Origin: Bacteroidales bacterium
GTDB lineage: Bacteria > Bacteroidota > Bacteroidia > Bacteroidales > S143-33
NCBI GenBank assembly: GCA_027083655.1
Contig: JALWNS010000493.1
Coordinates: forward strand, 1 to 9,621
Direction: 5' to 3'
DNA: 9,621 nucleotides
The notes under the pieces were generated by a model that saw only the letters and a program-made list of their open reading frames with translations, was not told the DNA's origin and ran no database searches. The translations under genes were made by a program, and so were the position numbers. Numbering within the stretch: position 1 is the stretch's first letter; every line of letters starts with the position of its first letter. Positions 1 through 7,372 of this stretch are shown here, in pieces.

Positions 1-172
1 CAAGTGTGATTCCTTGACCAAAAACTTAATAAATAAGATTTATTACTTTTTTAATATTCTGGTTATTTTCGAAAACTCGTAAATTCTATAAATAAATATG
101 GAAGCAATGATTAAAAATTTATACTAATAATGACTTTGATTATGAGAATTTTATCACTGTAAACAATAATAT
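1..172. other. AT-rich intergenic, no gene seen
   Basis: This stretch is rich in A and T and I find no credible coding region on either strand. On the plus strand the three frames from the left edge stop at positions 9, 17 and 82. At most, the last 26 codons of a plus-strand gene could therefore lie here, ending at 80-82, but the encoded peptide resembles nothing I recognise. The T-rich side of the hairpin at 173-208 would suit a plus-strand gene arriving from the left, which is the only hint of one. Confidence 0.5.
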
Positions 173-208
173 ATCAGGATGAGCTGCCAGAGCGCAGCTC
201 ATCCTGAT
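173..208. terminator. Strong hairpin terminator, probably bidirectional
   Basis: The arms ATCAGGATGAGCTGC (173-187) and GCAGCTCATCCTGAT (194-208) are perfect reverse complements of 15 bp, with a 6-base loop CAGAGC. It lies 42 bp beyond the rnfA stop codon and so ends the minus-strand Rnf operon. In that direction the tail after the stem is only moderately U-rich (ATATTATTGTTT). In the plus direction the stem is followed by CCTTCTTTTTT (209-219), a better U-tract, so it probably also stops transcription coming from the left. The hairpin is read directly from the sequence; termination is inferred. Confidence 0.85.
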
Positions 209-250
209 CCTTCTTTTTTGCTTTGTTTCTTTGGTGCTTTAATTATTTGC

Positions 251-832
251 TTAAGCTAGGCCTGAAAATCCCATAAATGCCAGAGAAAGAATTGTGGCTA
301 CAACAAAAGCAATTGGAACTCCTTCCATTCCTTCTGGCACATCGTTAAGATCTAATTTTTCACGGATAGAAGAAAACAGTATTATTGCCAGGGCAAAACC
401 AAGCCCATTACCAATTGCAAAGACAGTAGCTTCGAGCAATCCAAATTCTACTGTATCCGCAGCAAGTATAGCTACACCTAAAATTGCACAGTTTGTCGTA
501 ATAAGAGGCAAATATATACCCAGCGCCTGGTAAAGTGGTGGGCTTACCTTTTTGATAATAATTTCAACCATTTGAACAAGAGCTGCAATAACCAGAATAA
601 ATACAATCGTCCGTAAGTATAGAAGATCATAGACTTTAAGCACATACTCTTGTATTAGCCATGTAATAATCGTAGCAATAGTCATAACAAAAATAACTGC
701 GCCTGCCATACCGGCTGCAGTTGATAATTTGCGCGATACTCCTACAAAAGGACATAGCCCCAAAAACTTTGTCAGGACTATGTTATTTACAAGCATCGCT
801 GCTATGAGGATAATAAGCAAGTTTGTTCCCAT
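251..832 (-). CDS. rnfA: Rnf complex membrane subunit RnfA
   Basis: RnfA is an integral membrane subunit of the ferredoxin:NAD+ oxidoreductase, homologous to NqrE. With RnfE it forms the inverted pair of six-helix proteins that carries electrons across the membrane. The 193-residue length is normal for the family. About six hydrophobic segments are visible (roughly 4-24, 36-60, 70-92, 100-122, 131-153 and 171-191). The hallmark motifs are NNIVLTKFLGLCPFVGVS with C27, and LPLITTNCAILG with C115. In this family these cysteines, together with their RnfE counterparts, bind a [2Fe-2S] cluster inside the membrane. It is the last gene of the operon, 17 bp after rnfE, and is followed by the hairpin at 173-208. 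The ATG is preceded by ACA, as in its neighbours. Confidence 0.97.
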   Translation of the reverse strand: MGTNLLIILIAAMLVNNIVLTKFLGLCPFVGVSRKLSTAAGMAGAVIFVMTIATIITWLIQEYVLKVYDLLYLRTIVFILVIAALVQMVEIIIKKVSPPLYQALGIYLPLITTNCAILGVAILAADTVEFGLLEATVFAIGNGLGFALAIILFSSIREKLDLNDVPEGMEGVPIAFVVATILSLAFMGFSGLA

Positions 833-849
833 TGTTCAGTGTTTTTTAA

Positions 850-1464
850 TTATTCTCCGTACATACGTTTTTTTAATTTGTGACCGAGAGCTATCATATA
901 TGCAAGAACTAAAAATGCTCCTGGTGCTAAAACAAAAACAAGGATTCCATCTCCCTTGAATATATGCAGATTAATACCAAATATTTCCCCGGCTCCCAAG
1001 ATCTCACGCACTGCACCTAGTATAGTCAAACTCATGGTAAAACCCAGACCGACACCTAAACCATCCAGTATAGAATCCCATGGATTGTTTTTAGAAGCAA
1101 AAGCCTCTGCACGACCTAGAATAACACAGTTTACAACTATCAATGGAATAAAAATACCTAAAGCTTTGTACAACTCTGGGGCATAAGCATGCATTACCAG
1201 ATCCACTATAGTCACAAAAGATGCTATGACTACAATATAAGAAGGAATACGCACCTTACTTGGGATATATGGGGCTATCAGGGATATAACAAAATTGCTC
1301 ATGGTCAACACAAAAAGTGTAGCCAAACCCATACCCAGGCCATTAAGTGCAGATGTGGTTGTACCTAGCGTAGGACATAGGCCTAGCAACATAATAAAGA
1401 CCGGGTTCTCTTTTATAAAGCCCTTCAAAAATATTTCAAGGCGGTTATTTTTTTCCTTAGCCAT
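850..1464 (-). CDS. rnfE: Rnf complex membrane subunit RnfE
   Basis: RnfE is the second six-helix membrane subunit, homologous to NqrD and paired with RnfA. Its 204 residues begin with a short, charged cytoplasmic stretch ([21 protein letters not shown]), as is usual for RnfE. The conserved motifs are [20 protein letters not shown] with C30 and [20 protein letters not shown] with C113. These are the counterparts of RnfA C27 and C115 and the expected ligands of the shared intramembrane [2Fe-2S] cluster. The GLGVGLGFT segment near residues 135-143 and the LGAVREILG segment near 149-157 are also typical. The gene starts 12 bp after rnfG and ends 17 bp before rnfA. Nothing appears broken or unusual. 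Confidence 0.97.
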   Translation of the reverse strand: MAKEKNNRLEIFLKGFIKENPVFIMLLGLCPTLGTTTSALNGLGMGLATLFVLTMSNFVISLIAPYIPSKVRIPSYIVVIASFVTIVDLVMHAYAPELYKALGIFIPLIVVNCVILGRAEAFASKNNPWDSILDGLGVGLGFTMSLTILGAVREILGAGEIFGINLHIFKGDGILVFVLAPGAFLVLAYMIALGHKLKKRMYGE

Positions 1465-1476
1465 TGTGCCTAAGTT

Positions 1477-2082
1477 TTAGTTTTCATATTTGGATAAATC
1501 TAATGATTTGAAAGCGTTATAAGCACGCTGTAGCGCATCACAATATGCGCGTGAACTAATAGTGGCAGCAGTAATAGCATCAACATCACCACCGTCTTGT
1601 TCTACCTCCAGTTTAAAAGTAGCAGGATTTTTGCCTGCAAACTGCTTTGAAAAATCTGATTTTTCAGGATCGATCTTGTCTCCGAGGCCAGGTGTCTCCT
1701 GATGGCTTAGTACAATAGAATTATAAATAGTTCCGTCTGGTAAGAATCCCACCATTACGTCAAAACGTCCACTAAAACCTTTCATCGTAAAAGTTTTTAT
1801 TGCCACACCTACGAGTTTATCACCTTTTTTAGCAGGGAAAACCACCAGTTTAAAGCTATCTCCCTCTATATCACTAGGGATAGTATCTGATTCTGCTATT
1901 GGATTATTGTCAAACTCAGGTAAAACTTGTTGCAATGCCATCTTTTCTTTTTTCAGATCTGCTTCTTTGATAGGACCCTTTGTATATTTGTATACTATAG
2001 CCAAAAGTCCTGCAGCTACTGCCGTCACTATCAAGAGTGTCAGTGTCATGCTAAACAATGTAGACTTAACTTTTGTTGCCAT
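1477..2082 (-). CDS. rnfG: Rnf complex flavoprotein subunit RnfG
   Basis: RnfG is a membrane-anchored, extracytoplasmic flavoprotein, homologous to NqrC, that holds a covalently bound FMN in the electron path of Rnf. The protein has 201 residues. One hydrophobic helix (about 11-31) is followed by a soluble FMN-binding domain. The conserved HQETPGLGDKI segment (127-137) is present. The flavinylation motif is D168-A-I-T171-A-A-T174, which fits the loose family pattern Dxx(S/T)(G)AT, with T174 as the expected FMN acceptor. An alanine replaces the usual glycine at 172. Attachment normally needs the flavin transferase ApbE, which is not encoded in this window. The gene sits 6 bp after rnfD and 12 bp before rnfE, which suggests translational coupling. 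Confidence 0.96.
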   Translation of the reverse strand: MATKVKSTLFSMTLTLLIVTAVAAGLLAIVYKYTKGPIKEADLKKEKMALQQVLPEFDNNPIAESDTIPSDIEGDSFKLVVFPAKKGDKLVGVAIKTFTMKGFSGRFDVMVGFLPDGTIYNSIVLSHQETPGLGDKIDPEKSDFSKQFAGKNPATFKLEVEQDGGDVDAITAATISSRAYCDALQRAYNAFKSLDLSKYEN

Positions 2083-2088
2083 TGTGTG

Positions 2089-3099
2089 TTAGTTTTGTTT
2101 TTTCGTTTTCATTGTGCCAAAAACACGTGGCTTTGTATATTTATCAATTAGTGGAACAAATGCGTTCATGATTAGTATTGCAAACGAAACGCCTTCAGGA
2201 TAAGCACCCCATTCCCTTATAATCACGATCAACAGGCCAATAGACACACCAAATATTAATTTACCTTTGGGCGTCATAGGCGATGTAACATAGTCGGTTG
2301 CCATGAATATAGCTCCAAGCATAACACCACCTGTTAGTATTTGGAACAGGGGGTCAGGATATTTTTCTGGATTTATTAACCACAAAAGCCCTCCGAACAA
2401 AAAGACCGTACCAATTATAGACACTGGTATATGCCAAGAAATTACTTTGCGGATAATCAAGTAAATACCGCCCAGGATCAAGAGTAAAGCTGCCATTTCG
2501 CCCAGTGATCCGCCCATCACACCATAAAACATCTGCATATGCGAAGGTATCTGGTGCATCAGGTCAGATATCTTCTCACCGTTACGCACTCCATCTTTGA
2601 CTATACCAAGAGGTGTAGCTCCTGTGACTGCATCAAGGTAACTCATACGGGATTTTAAAGGTACAGGCCATGATGTCATAGCTACCGGGAAAGATATTAA
2701 CAAGAAAACACGTCCAACCAATGCTGGGTTAAAGATGTTTTGTCCCAGGCCGCCGAAAGACATCTTGCCCACACCTATGGCAACTAATGTACCAATAAGT
2801 ACCATCCAGATGGGCAGGTTGCTTGGCACGTTCATAGCCAGAAGCAAACCAGTAAGGGCTGCCGACAGGTCCCATATCTGGGGCTTTCTCTTAAGCAAAT
2901 ATTTAGCAATTAACCATTCCCACAACACTGCGGATGCAACTGCGACCACAGTCACAATTATAGCTCCAATGCCAAACAAATAAAAAGAGAATAACACTGC
3001 AGGCATTAAAGCCAAAATCACATCAAGCATTATCCTCTGTACACTAGCCGATTGGGCATGAATATGCGGTGAATATGAAACTAAAAGCTTATTTTCCAT
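2089..3099 (-). CDS. rnfD: Rnf complex membrane flavoprotein RnfD
   Basis: RnfD is a polytopic membrane subunit homologous to NqrB. It carries a covalent FMN and is thought to take part in coupling electron flow to ion movement. The 336-residue length is typical. The protein shows about nine or ten hydrophobic segments. The start, VSYSPHIHAQSASVQRIMLDV (8-28), matches the family N-terminus. The motif GGLGQNIFNPALVGR lies at 116-130. The flavinylation motif D156-A-V-T159-G-A-T162 is canonical and T162 is the likely FMN acceptor. ATDYVTSPMTPKGK (267-280) and REWGAYPEGVSFAILIMN (295-312) are further conserved stretches. Gaps are 16 bp to rnfC and 6 bp to rnfG. The C-terminal tail is basic and probably cytoplasmic. 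Confidence 0.97.
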   Translation of the reverse strand: MENKLLVSYSPHIHAQSASVQRIMLDVILALMPAVLFSFYLFGIGAIIVTVVAVASAVLWEWLIAKYLLKRKPQIWDLSAALTGLLLAMNVPSNLPIWMVLIGTLVAIGVGKMSFGGLGQNIFNPALVGRVFLLISFPVAMTSWPVPLKSRMSYLDAVTGATPLGIVKDGVRNGEKISDLMHQIPSHMQMFYGVMGGSLGEMAALLLILGGIYLIIRKVISWHIPVSIIGTVFLFGGLLWLINPEKYPDPLFQILTGGVMLGAIFMATDYVTSPMTPKGKLIFGVSIGLLIVIIREWGAYPEGVSFAILIMNAFVPLIDKYTKPRVFGTMKTKKQN

Positions 3100-3115
3100 T
3101 GCTATCAGTTTTTAA

Positions 3116-4468
3116 TTATTTATTCTTTCGAGCTCTCATAATGCTCATAACTGTATTGCGTGCAAATTGTGTATAATCCTGTAAAGGACGGTTAGAAGGA
3201 CAAACAAAGCTACAAGAACCACACATTATACAATCCTGCGCATGTGCTTCTTCGGCCTTATCCCACATACCACGCTCGGCCAGGGACATAATCAAATATG
3301 GCTCCAGGCCTTGTGGACAAACCATAACACAACGTGCACAGTGTATACAAGGAAGGACTTCCTTTCTCTTGGTTTCCTCACGGCGCATGAGTAATATACC
3401 AGATGTACCTTTCCCAACAGGAACATTTAATGTCTTGGTTGCCTTGCCCATCATAGGCCCACCAAGCACTACCTTGCCTGTGCCCTCGGGAAGGCCACCA
3501 ACGTAATCTATAATATCCTTTACCATAGTACCTAGTCGCACACGGAAATTTCCGCGACGCTCAAGGTCTTTACCGGTAATAGTCACAATACGTTCTATCA
3601 GGGGCTTGTTTTTCATCACTGCCTCGTATACGGCAAAGGTTGTCCCTACGTTCTGTACCACTGCTCCAATATCTATTGGCAGACCTCCTGATGGAACTTC
3701 ACGTCCGGTTATTGCCTTGATAAGCTGTTTTTCACCTCCTTGAGGATATTTTACTTTCAGAGGCTGTACAGTTATGCCTTCATATTTTTTAGCAGCCTCT
3801 GTCATTTTCTCAATTGCATCAGGCTTATTTGCCTCAATACCAATAACTGCACGTTCTACTTTCAGTGCTTTCATCAACAGGCGTGTACCCACGAGTATTT
3901 CCTCTGTTTTCTCAAGCATGAGCCGGTGGTCTGAAGTAAGGTAAGGCTCACATTCTACTCCATTTATTATGAGTATATCACATTTTTTTCCCTCTGGTAT
4001 GGAGAGCTTCACGTGTGTGGGGAAAGTTGCTCCACCCATACCCACTATACCAGCTTCTTTAACCTTTTGGATAATTTGTTCTGGAGTAAATTGGTCAATG
4101 TCTGTACGTAACTCGTCGCTTGTATCAATACCCTCGGCCCATTCATCTTCAGGTTCTGGAGTTATTATAACTGCAGTTTTACGGTACCCCGATGCGTCAT
4201 ATATCTCATCAATTTTGAAAACTGTACCTGTAACTGAAGAATGTATATTTGCAGATACAAAACCTTTGGCTTTGGCTATTAACTGGCCAGTTAGCACTCT
4301 TTCCTTAGGTTTTACAAGAATTTCAGCAGGAACACCGATGTGTTGTTGTACATGTATGTAGACTTTCGAAGGTATAGGGAATTGCTCAATTGCAAGACCT
4401 GCTGTCAGCTTGTTCTCTGGCGGATGAACACCTCCTTTGGGAAATGTAAGAAGTTTATATTCTGGCAT
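3116..4468 (-). CDS. rnfC: Rnf complex NADH-binding subunit RnfC
   Basis: RnfC is the peripheral cytoplasmic subunit where NAD(H) reacts. It has an NqrA-like N-terminal region, a flavin/NADH-binding core similar to complex I NuoF, and a C-terminal ferredoxin domain. The 450 residues open with FPKGGVHPPENK (9-20). The core shows GIVGMGGATFPTHVKL (140-155) and NGVECEPYLTSDHR (169-182), both typical of the FMN/NADH site. PQGGEKQLIKAITGREVPSG follows at 242-261. Two [4Fe-4S] motifs lie at the C-terminus: C374-C377-C380-C384 and C413-C416-C419-C423, both CxxCxxCxxxCP. It follows rnfB after 41 bp, the largest gap inside the operon, and precedes rnfD by 16 bp. It lacks the long alanine/lysine-rich tail found in some proteobacterial RnfC proteins. 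Confidence 0.97.
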   Translation of the reverse strand: MPEYKLLTFPKGGVHPPENKLTAGLAIEQFPIPSKVYIHVQQHIGVPAEILVKPKERVLTGQLIAKAKGFVSANIHSSVTGTVFKIDEIYDASGYRKTAVIITPEPEDEWAEGIDTSDELRTDIDQFTPEQIIQKVKEAGIVGMGGATFPTHVKLSIPEGKKCDILIINGVECEPYLTSDHRLMLEKTEEILVGTRLLMKALKVERAVIGIEANKPDAIEKMTEAAKKYEGITVQPLKVKYPQGGEKQLIKAITGREVPSGGLPIDIGAVVQNVGTTFAVYEAVMKNKPLIERIVTITGKDLERRGNFRVRLGTMVKDIIDYVGGLPEGTGKVVLGGPMMGKATKTLNVPVGKGTSGILLMRREETKRKEVLPCIHCARCVMVCPQGLEPYLIMSLAERGMWDKAEEAHAQDCIMCGSCSFVCPSNRPLQDYTQFARNTVMSIMRARKNK

Positions 4469-4509
4469 TGCTTTCTTTTTTTACAGTTTAATTAATATTA
4501 ATCAACTGG

Positions 4510-5379
4510 TTAAGTAGTAGGCTTTTTCTTAGGCTTAACTTTATTACTAGGAATAGAACGACGTACAGGGAAGTTAAGCTCCCATATAGATTCTGTAGGA
4601 CAAACAGGAGCACAAGCACGACATAGTCGGCACTTACCAGGGTCGATATAGGAAATATTGTTTTCGATGGTAATAGCATCAAAATCACATGCTTTCTCGC
4701 AATTACCACAAGCAATACATCCAACTTTACAAGCCTTGGCTGTTATACCTCCCTTGTCTTCACTAATACATGCCACGTATATACGTCTGCTTTTCTTGCC
4801 AACAGGACGCAGTTCAATTATATCACGTGGACAAGCTTCTACACATGCACCACAAGCAGTACATTTTTCTTCTACAACCACAGGAAGGTTAGTTACTGGA
4901 TCCATATAAATGGCGTCAAATTCGCAGGCGGCAACGCAGTCTCCATGCCCCAGGCAACCATATTGGCATTCTGTATGACCAGAATAAAGAGCATGCTCCA
5001 TAGCACAATTAGAAGGGCCATCATATTCATTCGTTACAGGGCGGAATTCAGAAGATCCGGCACAACGTATGACTGCCAGCTGTTTTTCCTGCTCTACTGC
5101 CTCAAGTCCCAAAATTTCTGCCACTGTTGCCATAACATCATTACCTCCAACAGGGCAGAAATAACCTTCTAATGTATCTGTCTTTGTTAAAGCTTCTGCA
5201 AACTGGCGGCAACCTGGATAACCACAACCTCCACAGTTTGCTCCAGGTAAAACTTCTTCTACTTCGTCAATACGTGGATCTTCTTCTACCTTAAATTTCT
5301 CTGCTACATAATACAAAATCAAGCCTGCGACCACTCCAACGATTGCGAGAACAACAATTGCTATTAATATTGCACTCAT
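4510..5379 (-). CDS. rnfB: Rnf complex ferredoxin-type subunit RnfB
   Basis: RnfB is the polyferredoxin subunit that receives electrons from reduced ferredoxin. A hydrophobic N-terminal anchor (about 3-25) is followed by the conserved Fe-S domain with C49-x2-C52-x4-C57-x17-C75 (GANCGGCGYPGC). Next come two ferredoxin-like pairs. The first uses C138, C142, C148 and C152 with C173, C176, C179 and C183. The second uses C221, C224, C227 and C231 with C250, C253, C256 and C260. Extra cysteines lie at 106, 125, 204 and 217. At 289 residues it is the long form of RnfB seen in Bacteroidota and clostridia, rather than the short proteobacterial form. The number of clusters (about five) is inferred from cysteine spacing. 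It begins 10 bp after rseC and ends in a short basic tail. Confidence 0.96.
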   Translation of the reverse strand: MSAILIAIVVLAIVGVVAGLILYYVAEKFKVEEDPRIDEVEEVLPGANCGGCGYPGCRQFAEALTKTDTLEGYFCPVGGNDVMATVAEILGLEAVEQEKQLAVIRCAGSSEFRPVTNEYDGPSNCAMEHALYSGHTECQYGCLGHGDCVAACEFDAIYMDPVTNLPVVVEEKCTACGACVEACPRDIIELRPVGKKSRRIYVACISEDKGGITAKACKVGCIACGNCEKACDFDAITIENNISYIDPGKCRLCRACAPVCPTESIWELNFPVRRSIPSNKVKPKKKPTT

Positions 5380-5389
5380 TGCTATTCTT

Positions 5390-5803
5390 TTATATTGGTT
5401 TTATCTTAAATTGAAATTTTTTCTCAAAAACTTTGCGTAAAAAGTATATAACAAGGTAGTAAGGCACAAGACTGGCAAGGGCTGCAAGCCCTGCTATGCC
5501 GTCATTACCCGTAATCATACGGACAACTATCATGACTATCATTAACAAAATGAAAGGTAAAACATACATTATGAAAAGTGCTTGAGTACCGCGTTTTTCT
5601 TCTATTTCTAAATTAACCTTGTCCCCTGGCTTAAACTCCATACCTGCTGGCTTTTGTACCTCTATAACACGGCCTTTGGGAGCAGGACACACACCATTCA
5701 TTTTACACGAAGAACATTCTTCACTAGTGATAACCCATAGTTGAAGTTTGTCTCCGACAACCTTAAGTACTGTTCCTTGCTGTCCAATAACTGCACAATC
5801 CAT
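5390..5803 (-). CDS. rseC: RseC/MucC-family positive regulator homologue
   Basis: This 137-residue membrane protein belongs to the SoxR-reducing/RseC family, which in Bacteroidota commonly opens the rnf operon. The N-terminal half is soluble and holds a cysteine cluster C30-x2-C33-x5-C39 (CSSCKMNGVC), characteristic of the family and perhaps redox- or metal-binding. Two hydrophobic helices follow at about 75-97 and 103-121, then a basic tail (RKVFEKKFQFKIK). In E. coli the relatives RseC and the Rsx complex affect sigma-E signalling and keep SoxR reduced. The role here is more likely assembly or redox tuning of Rnf, which is inference from position. It is the first gene of the operon. Its ATG lies 88 bp from the upstream lipoprotein gene and 10 bp from rnfB begins the next gene. 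Confidence 0.9.
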   Translation of the reverse strand: MDCAVIGQQGTVLKVVGDKLQLWVITSEECSSCKMNGVCPAPKGRVIEVQKPAGMEFKPGDKVNLEIEEKRGTQALFIMYVLPFILLMIVMIVVRMITGNDGIAGLAALASLVPYYLVIYFLRKVFEKKFQFKIKPI

Positions 5804-5891
5804 TGTCCAAGTTCAATGATTTGCCACGGCAAAGTAAAAAAATTTTTAAAAAAAAAGAATTAATCTTATCATTTTATCTGTCATGGCTTCC
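5804..5891 (-). promoter_or_regulatory. Likely rnf operon promoter region with small palindrome
   Basis: This 88-bp, strongly AT-rich gap separates the LRR lipoprotein gene from rseC, both on the minus strand. On that strand it contains T- and A-runs followed by TTACTTTG, one mismatch from the Bacteroidota -7 consensus TAnnTTTG. I see no clear TTG -33 element at the right distance. Overlapping it is a perfect 6-bp inverted repeat, TTTGCC-AC-GGCAAA (5820-5833 on the plus strand), ending 17 bp upstream of the rseC ATG. It could be a repressor site or simply lie in the 5' leader. The gap holds no strong hairpin with a T-tract, so read-through from the lipoprotein gene is possible. Confidence 0.4.
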
Positions 5892-7238
5892 TTAATATAC
5901 AACCTGCAGATTAGGCCTCTTGAGTTTCAGGTAGTTAACCTGGGCAGAATCTATTTTAGTACCTGTAATTATTAAATACTGTAAAGATGGCATAAAGATA
6001 AACTCTCTGGGGATCACAGTTATAGGATTATTAGACAAGTCCAGATACAATAATTTTTTTAATTTAAAGATCTGTGATGGGACTTTCGTAAACCTATTAA
6101 AAGCTAGCTCCAGGCTGTATAACCTTTGCATCCTGCCCATGTCAAAAGCCAGGATCTCCAGTCTATTATTTGACAAATCTAATTTTTCCAAATTTTCCAG
6201 GCGTGCAAATTCATAAGGTATCCATTCTATTCGGTTGCCTGCTAAACTAATCTCAGAAAGATTGTGCAAATTTCCTATTGAAGGTGGTATATATGTTATG
6301 CGGTTGTTGTCTGCCCTGAGCACCTGGAGACTGGTTAACTGCCCTATCTCATCTGGAAGGGAATCCAGGTTGTTATCTGATAGAATAAGTATTTGCAGGT
6401 GGGTAAAAGCATTTATTGCACTGGGTAAACGGTCTATATTTTCACCCTGAAGATCTAGAATGTAGACATTCTCTGGATCGACAAATGCCTGGTCAAAACT
6501 AGTAAACCTGCGCACATGTTCCAGTTCCTCTTGTGATAGCAAGCCAGCAGAAGAAGATCTTGAAGTTACAATTTTGAATATGAACTTATTACCCGTCCAT
6601 ATCAAACGCAAAATCATATTACACATCTCCGGGGTGCCACCCATTGTAAGGAAACAACGGGAAACGTAAGCATTATCTCCATGAAATTCAAAATCCAGTG
6701 CATAAGATGTTGGTTCTGTTATATAGGCCCAGAATGTACCAAGCCTCTTATAGGCCATCTGTGTATTAAGCTCTAATTTAAAAACTTGTATTACCTGGTC
6801 TGGTATGATGAGTAGTGTTACGTTAGGATAGTTATTGTTCTGCTTTAGCAGGGCGTAAAAATAGCTCTGGTATTTGAGGGAATCTTTTTTTATACCGTTA
6901 AAGAATATAATATCTTTTCCATTAGAGGTGCGAAGCAATTTTACTTGTAATAAATGAGTAAAGGCCCCCCTGTCTTCATAAAATTTTACTGTATAATTAT
7001 CGACCTGTTCTAGCTTTATATTTGCCTGGTTATCAAAATATTTACCTACTATTTCAGGAAGATACTTTCTATTAACTTGCTTAAGCAAATCCATTATTTG
7101 AGGGGGAGAGGAAATTGTTTTTTGCCCTGCGGGAACGTTTGCATTTGTAATAAGCTTGCCCGGTCCCTCCTGAGACTTGAAGCATCCGACAAACAACAAG
7201 CTAATTATAAAGATTTTAGCAAGTACACCTTTAATCAC
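5892..7238 (-). CDS. Leucine-rich-repeat lipoprotein, function unknown
   Basis: The protein has 448 residues and starts at a GTG (7236-7238). The N-terminus, MIKGVLAKIFIISLLFVGC, is a lipoprotein signal with lipobox FVG|C19, so the mature protein should be lipidated at C19. Residues about 45-255 form a region I do not recognise, mixed alpha/beta in appearance, with C195 and C206 as a possible disulfide. From about 258 to the end there are eight leucine-rich repeats with a regular 23-residue step (starting near 258, 281, 304, 327, 350, 373, 396 and 419). They follow the pattern LxxLxLxxNxLxxLPxxIxxLxx, as in bacterial and plant-type LRR proteins. Such domains usually bind other proteins. The gene lies in the same direction as, and just upstream of, the rnf operon, but no redox motif is visible. 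The GTG start is chosen because no in-frame ATG lies upstream before a stop and only this start gives the signal peptide. Confidence 0.85.
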   Translation of the reverse strand: MIKGVLAKIFIISLLFVGCFKSQEGPGKLITNANVPAGQKTISSPPQIMDLLKQVNRKYLPEIVGKYFDNQANIKLEQVDNYTVKFYEDRGAFTHLLQVKLLRTSNGKDIIFFNGIKKDSLKYQSYFYALLKQNNNYPNVTLLIIPDQVIQVFKLELNTQMAYKRLGTFWAYITEPTSYALDFEFHGDNAYVSRCFLTMGGTPEMCNMILRLIWTGNKFIFKIVTSRSSSAGLLSQEELEHVRRFTSFDQAFVDPENVYILDLQGENIDRLPSAINAFTHLQILILSDNNLDSLPDEIGQLTSLQVLRADNNRITYIPPSIGNLHNLSEISLAGNRIEWIPYEFARLENLEKLDLSNNRLEILAFDMGRMQRLYSLELAFNRFTKVPSQIFKLKKLLYLDLSNNPITVIPREFIFMPSLQYLIITGTKIDSAQVNYLKLKRPNLQVVY

Positions 7239-7372
7239 TATTAATATATATTGATGTCTATATTAAAAAAATAATTCATATTTAAAAAATATATCTTTTA
7301 TTGTAAAAATCATATTTTTAGAATTAGATTTTTTTTATATTGTTCGGCGCAAATTCTGAAAAAAATGGGATT
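7239..7372. promoter_or_regulatory. AT-rich divergent promoter region
   Basis: These 134 bp separate the minus-strand lipoprotein gene from the plus-strand nfnA gene, so both promoters must lie here or nearby. The stretch is almost entirely A and T, with long A- and T-runs, except for a short GC-containing patch near 7344-7350 (TCGGCGC). Toward nfnA, TATATTGT (7336-7343) loosely resembles a Bacteroidota -7 element, but no TTG sits at the expected -33 distance. I found no convincing element for the lipoprotein gene, and no hairpin or riboswitch. Confidence 0.4.

Noticed and set aside
2..82. Possible C-terminal end of a plus-strand gene entering from the left edge
   Set aside because: Only 26 codons are open, the DNA is as AT-rich as the surrounding non-coding sequence, and the peptide resembles no known protein end.
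3969..4361. A 130-codon plus-strand open frame opposite rnfC
   Set aside because: It is antisense to a strongly conserved, motif-containing part of rnfC and has no recognisable domain or upstream signal.
251..5803. The operon as an Na+-NQR (nqr) cluster
   Set aside because: RnfB and the ferredoxin domain of RnfC are present and no NqrF is found, so the genes are Rnf, not Nqr.
7340..7372. TTG start for nfnA that would add 11 residues
   Set aside because: The added residues do not fit the family N-terminus, while the ATG at 7373 gives MYKIVEKEIL, the expected beginning.
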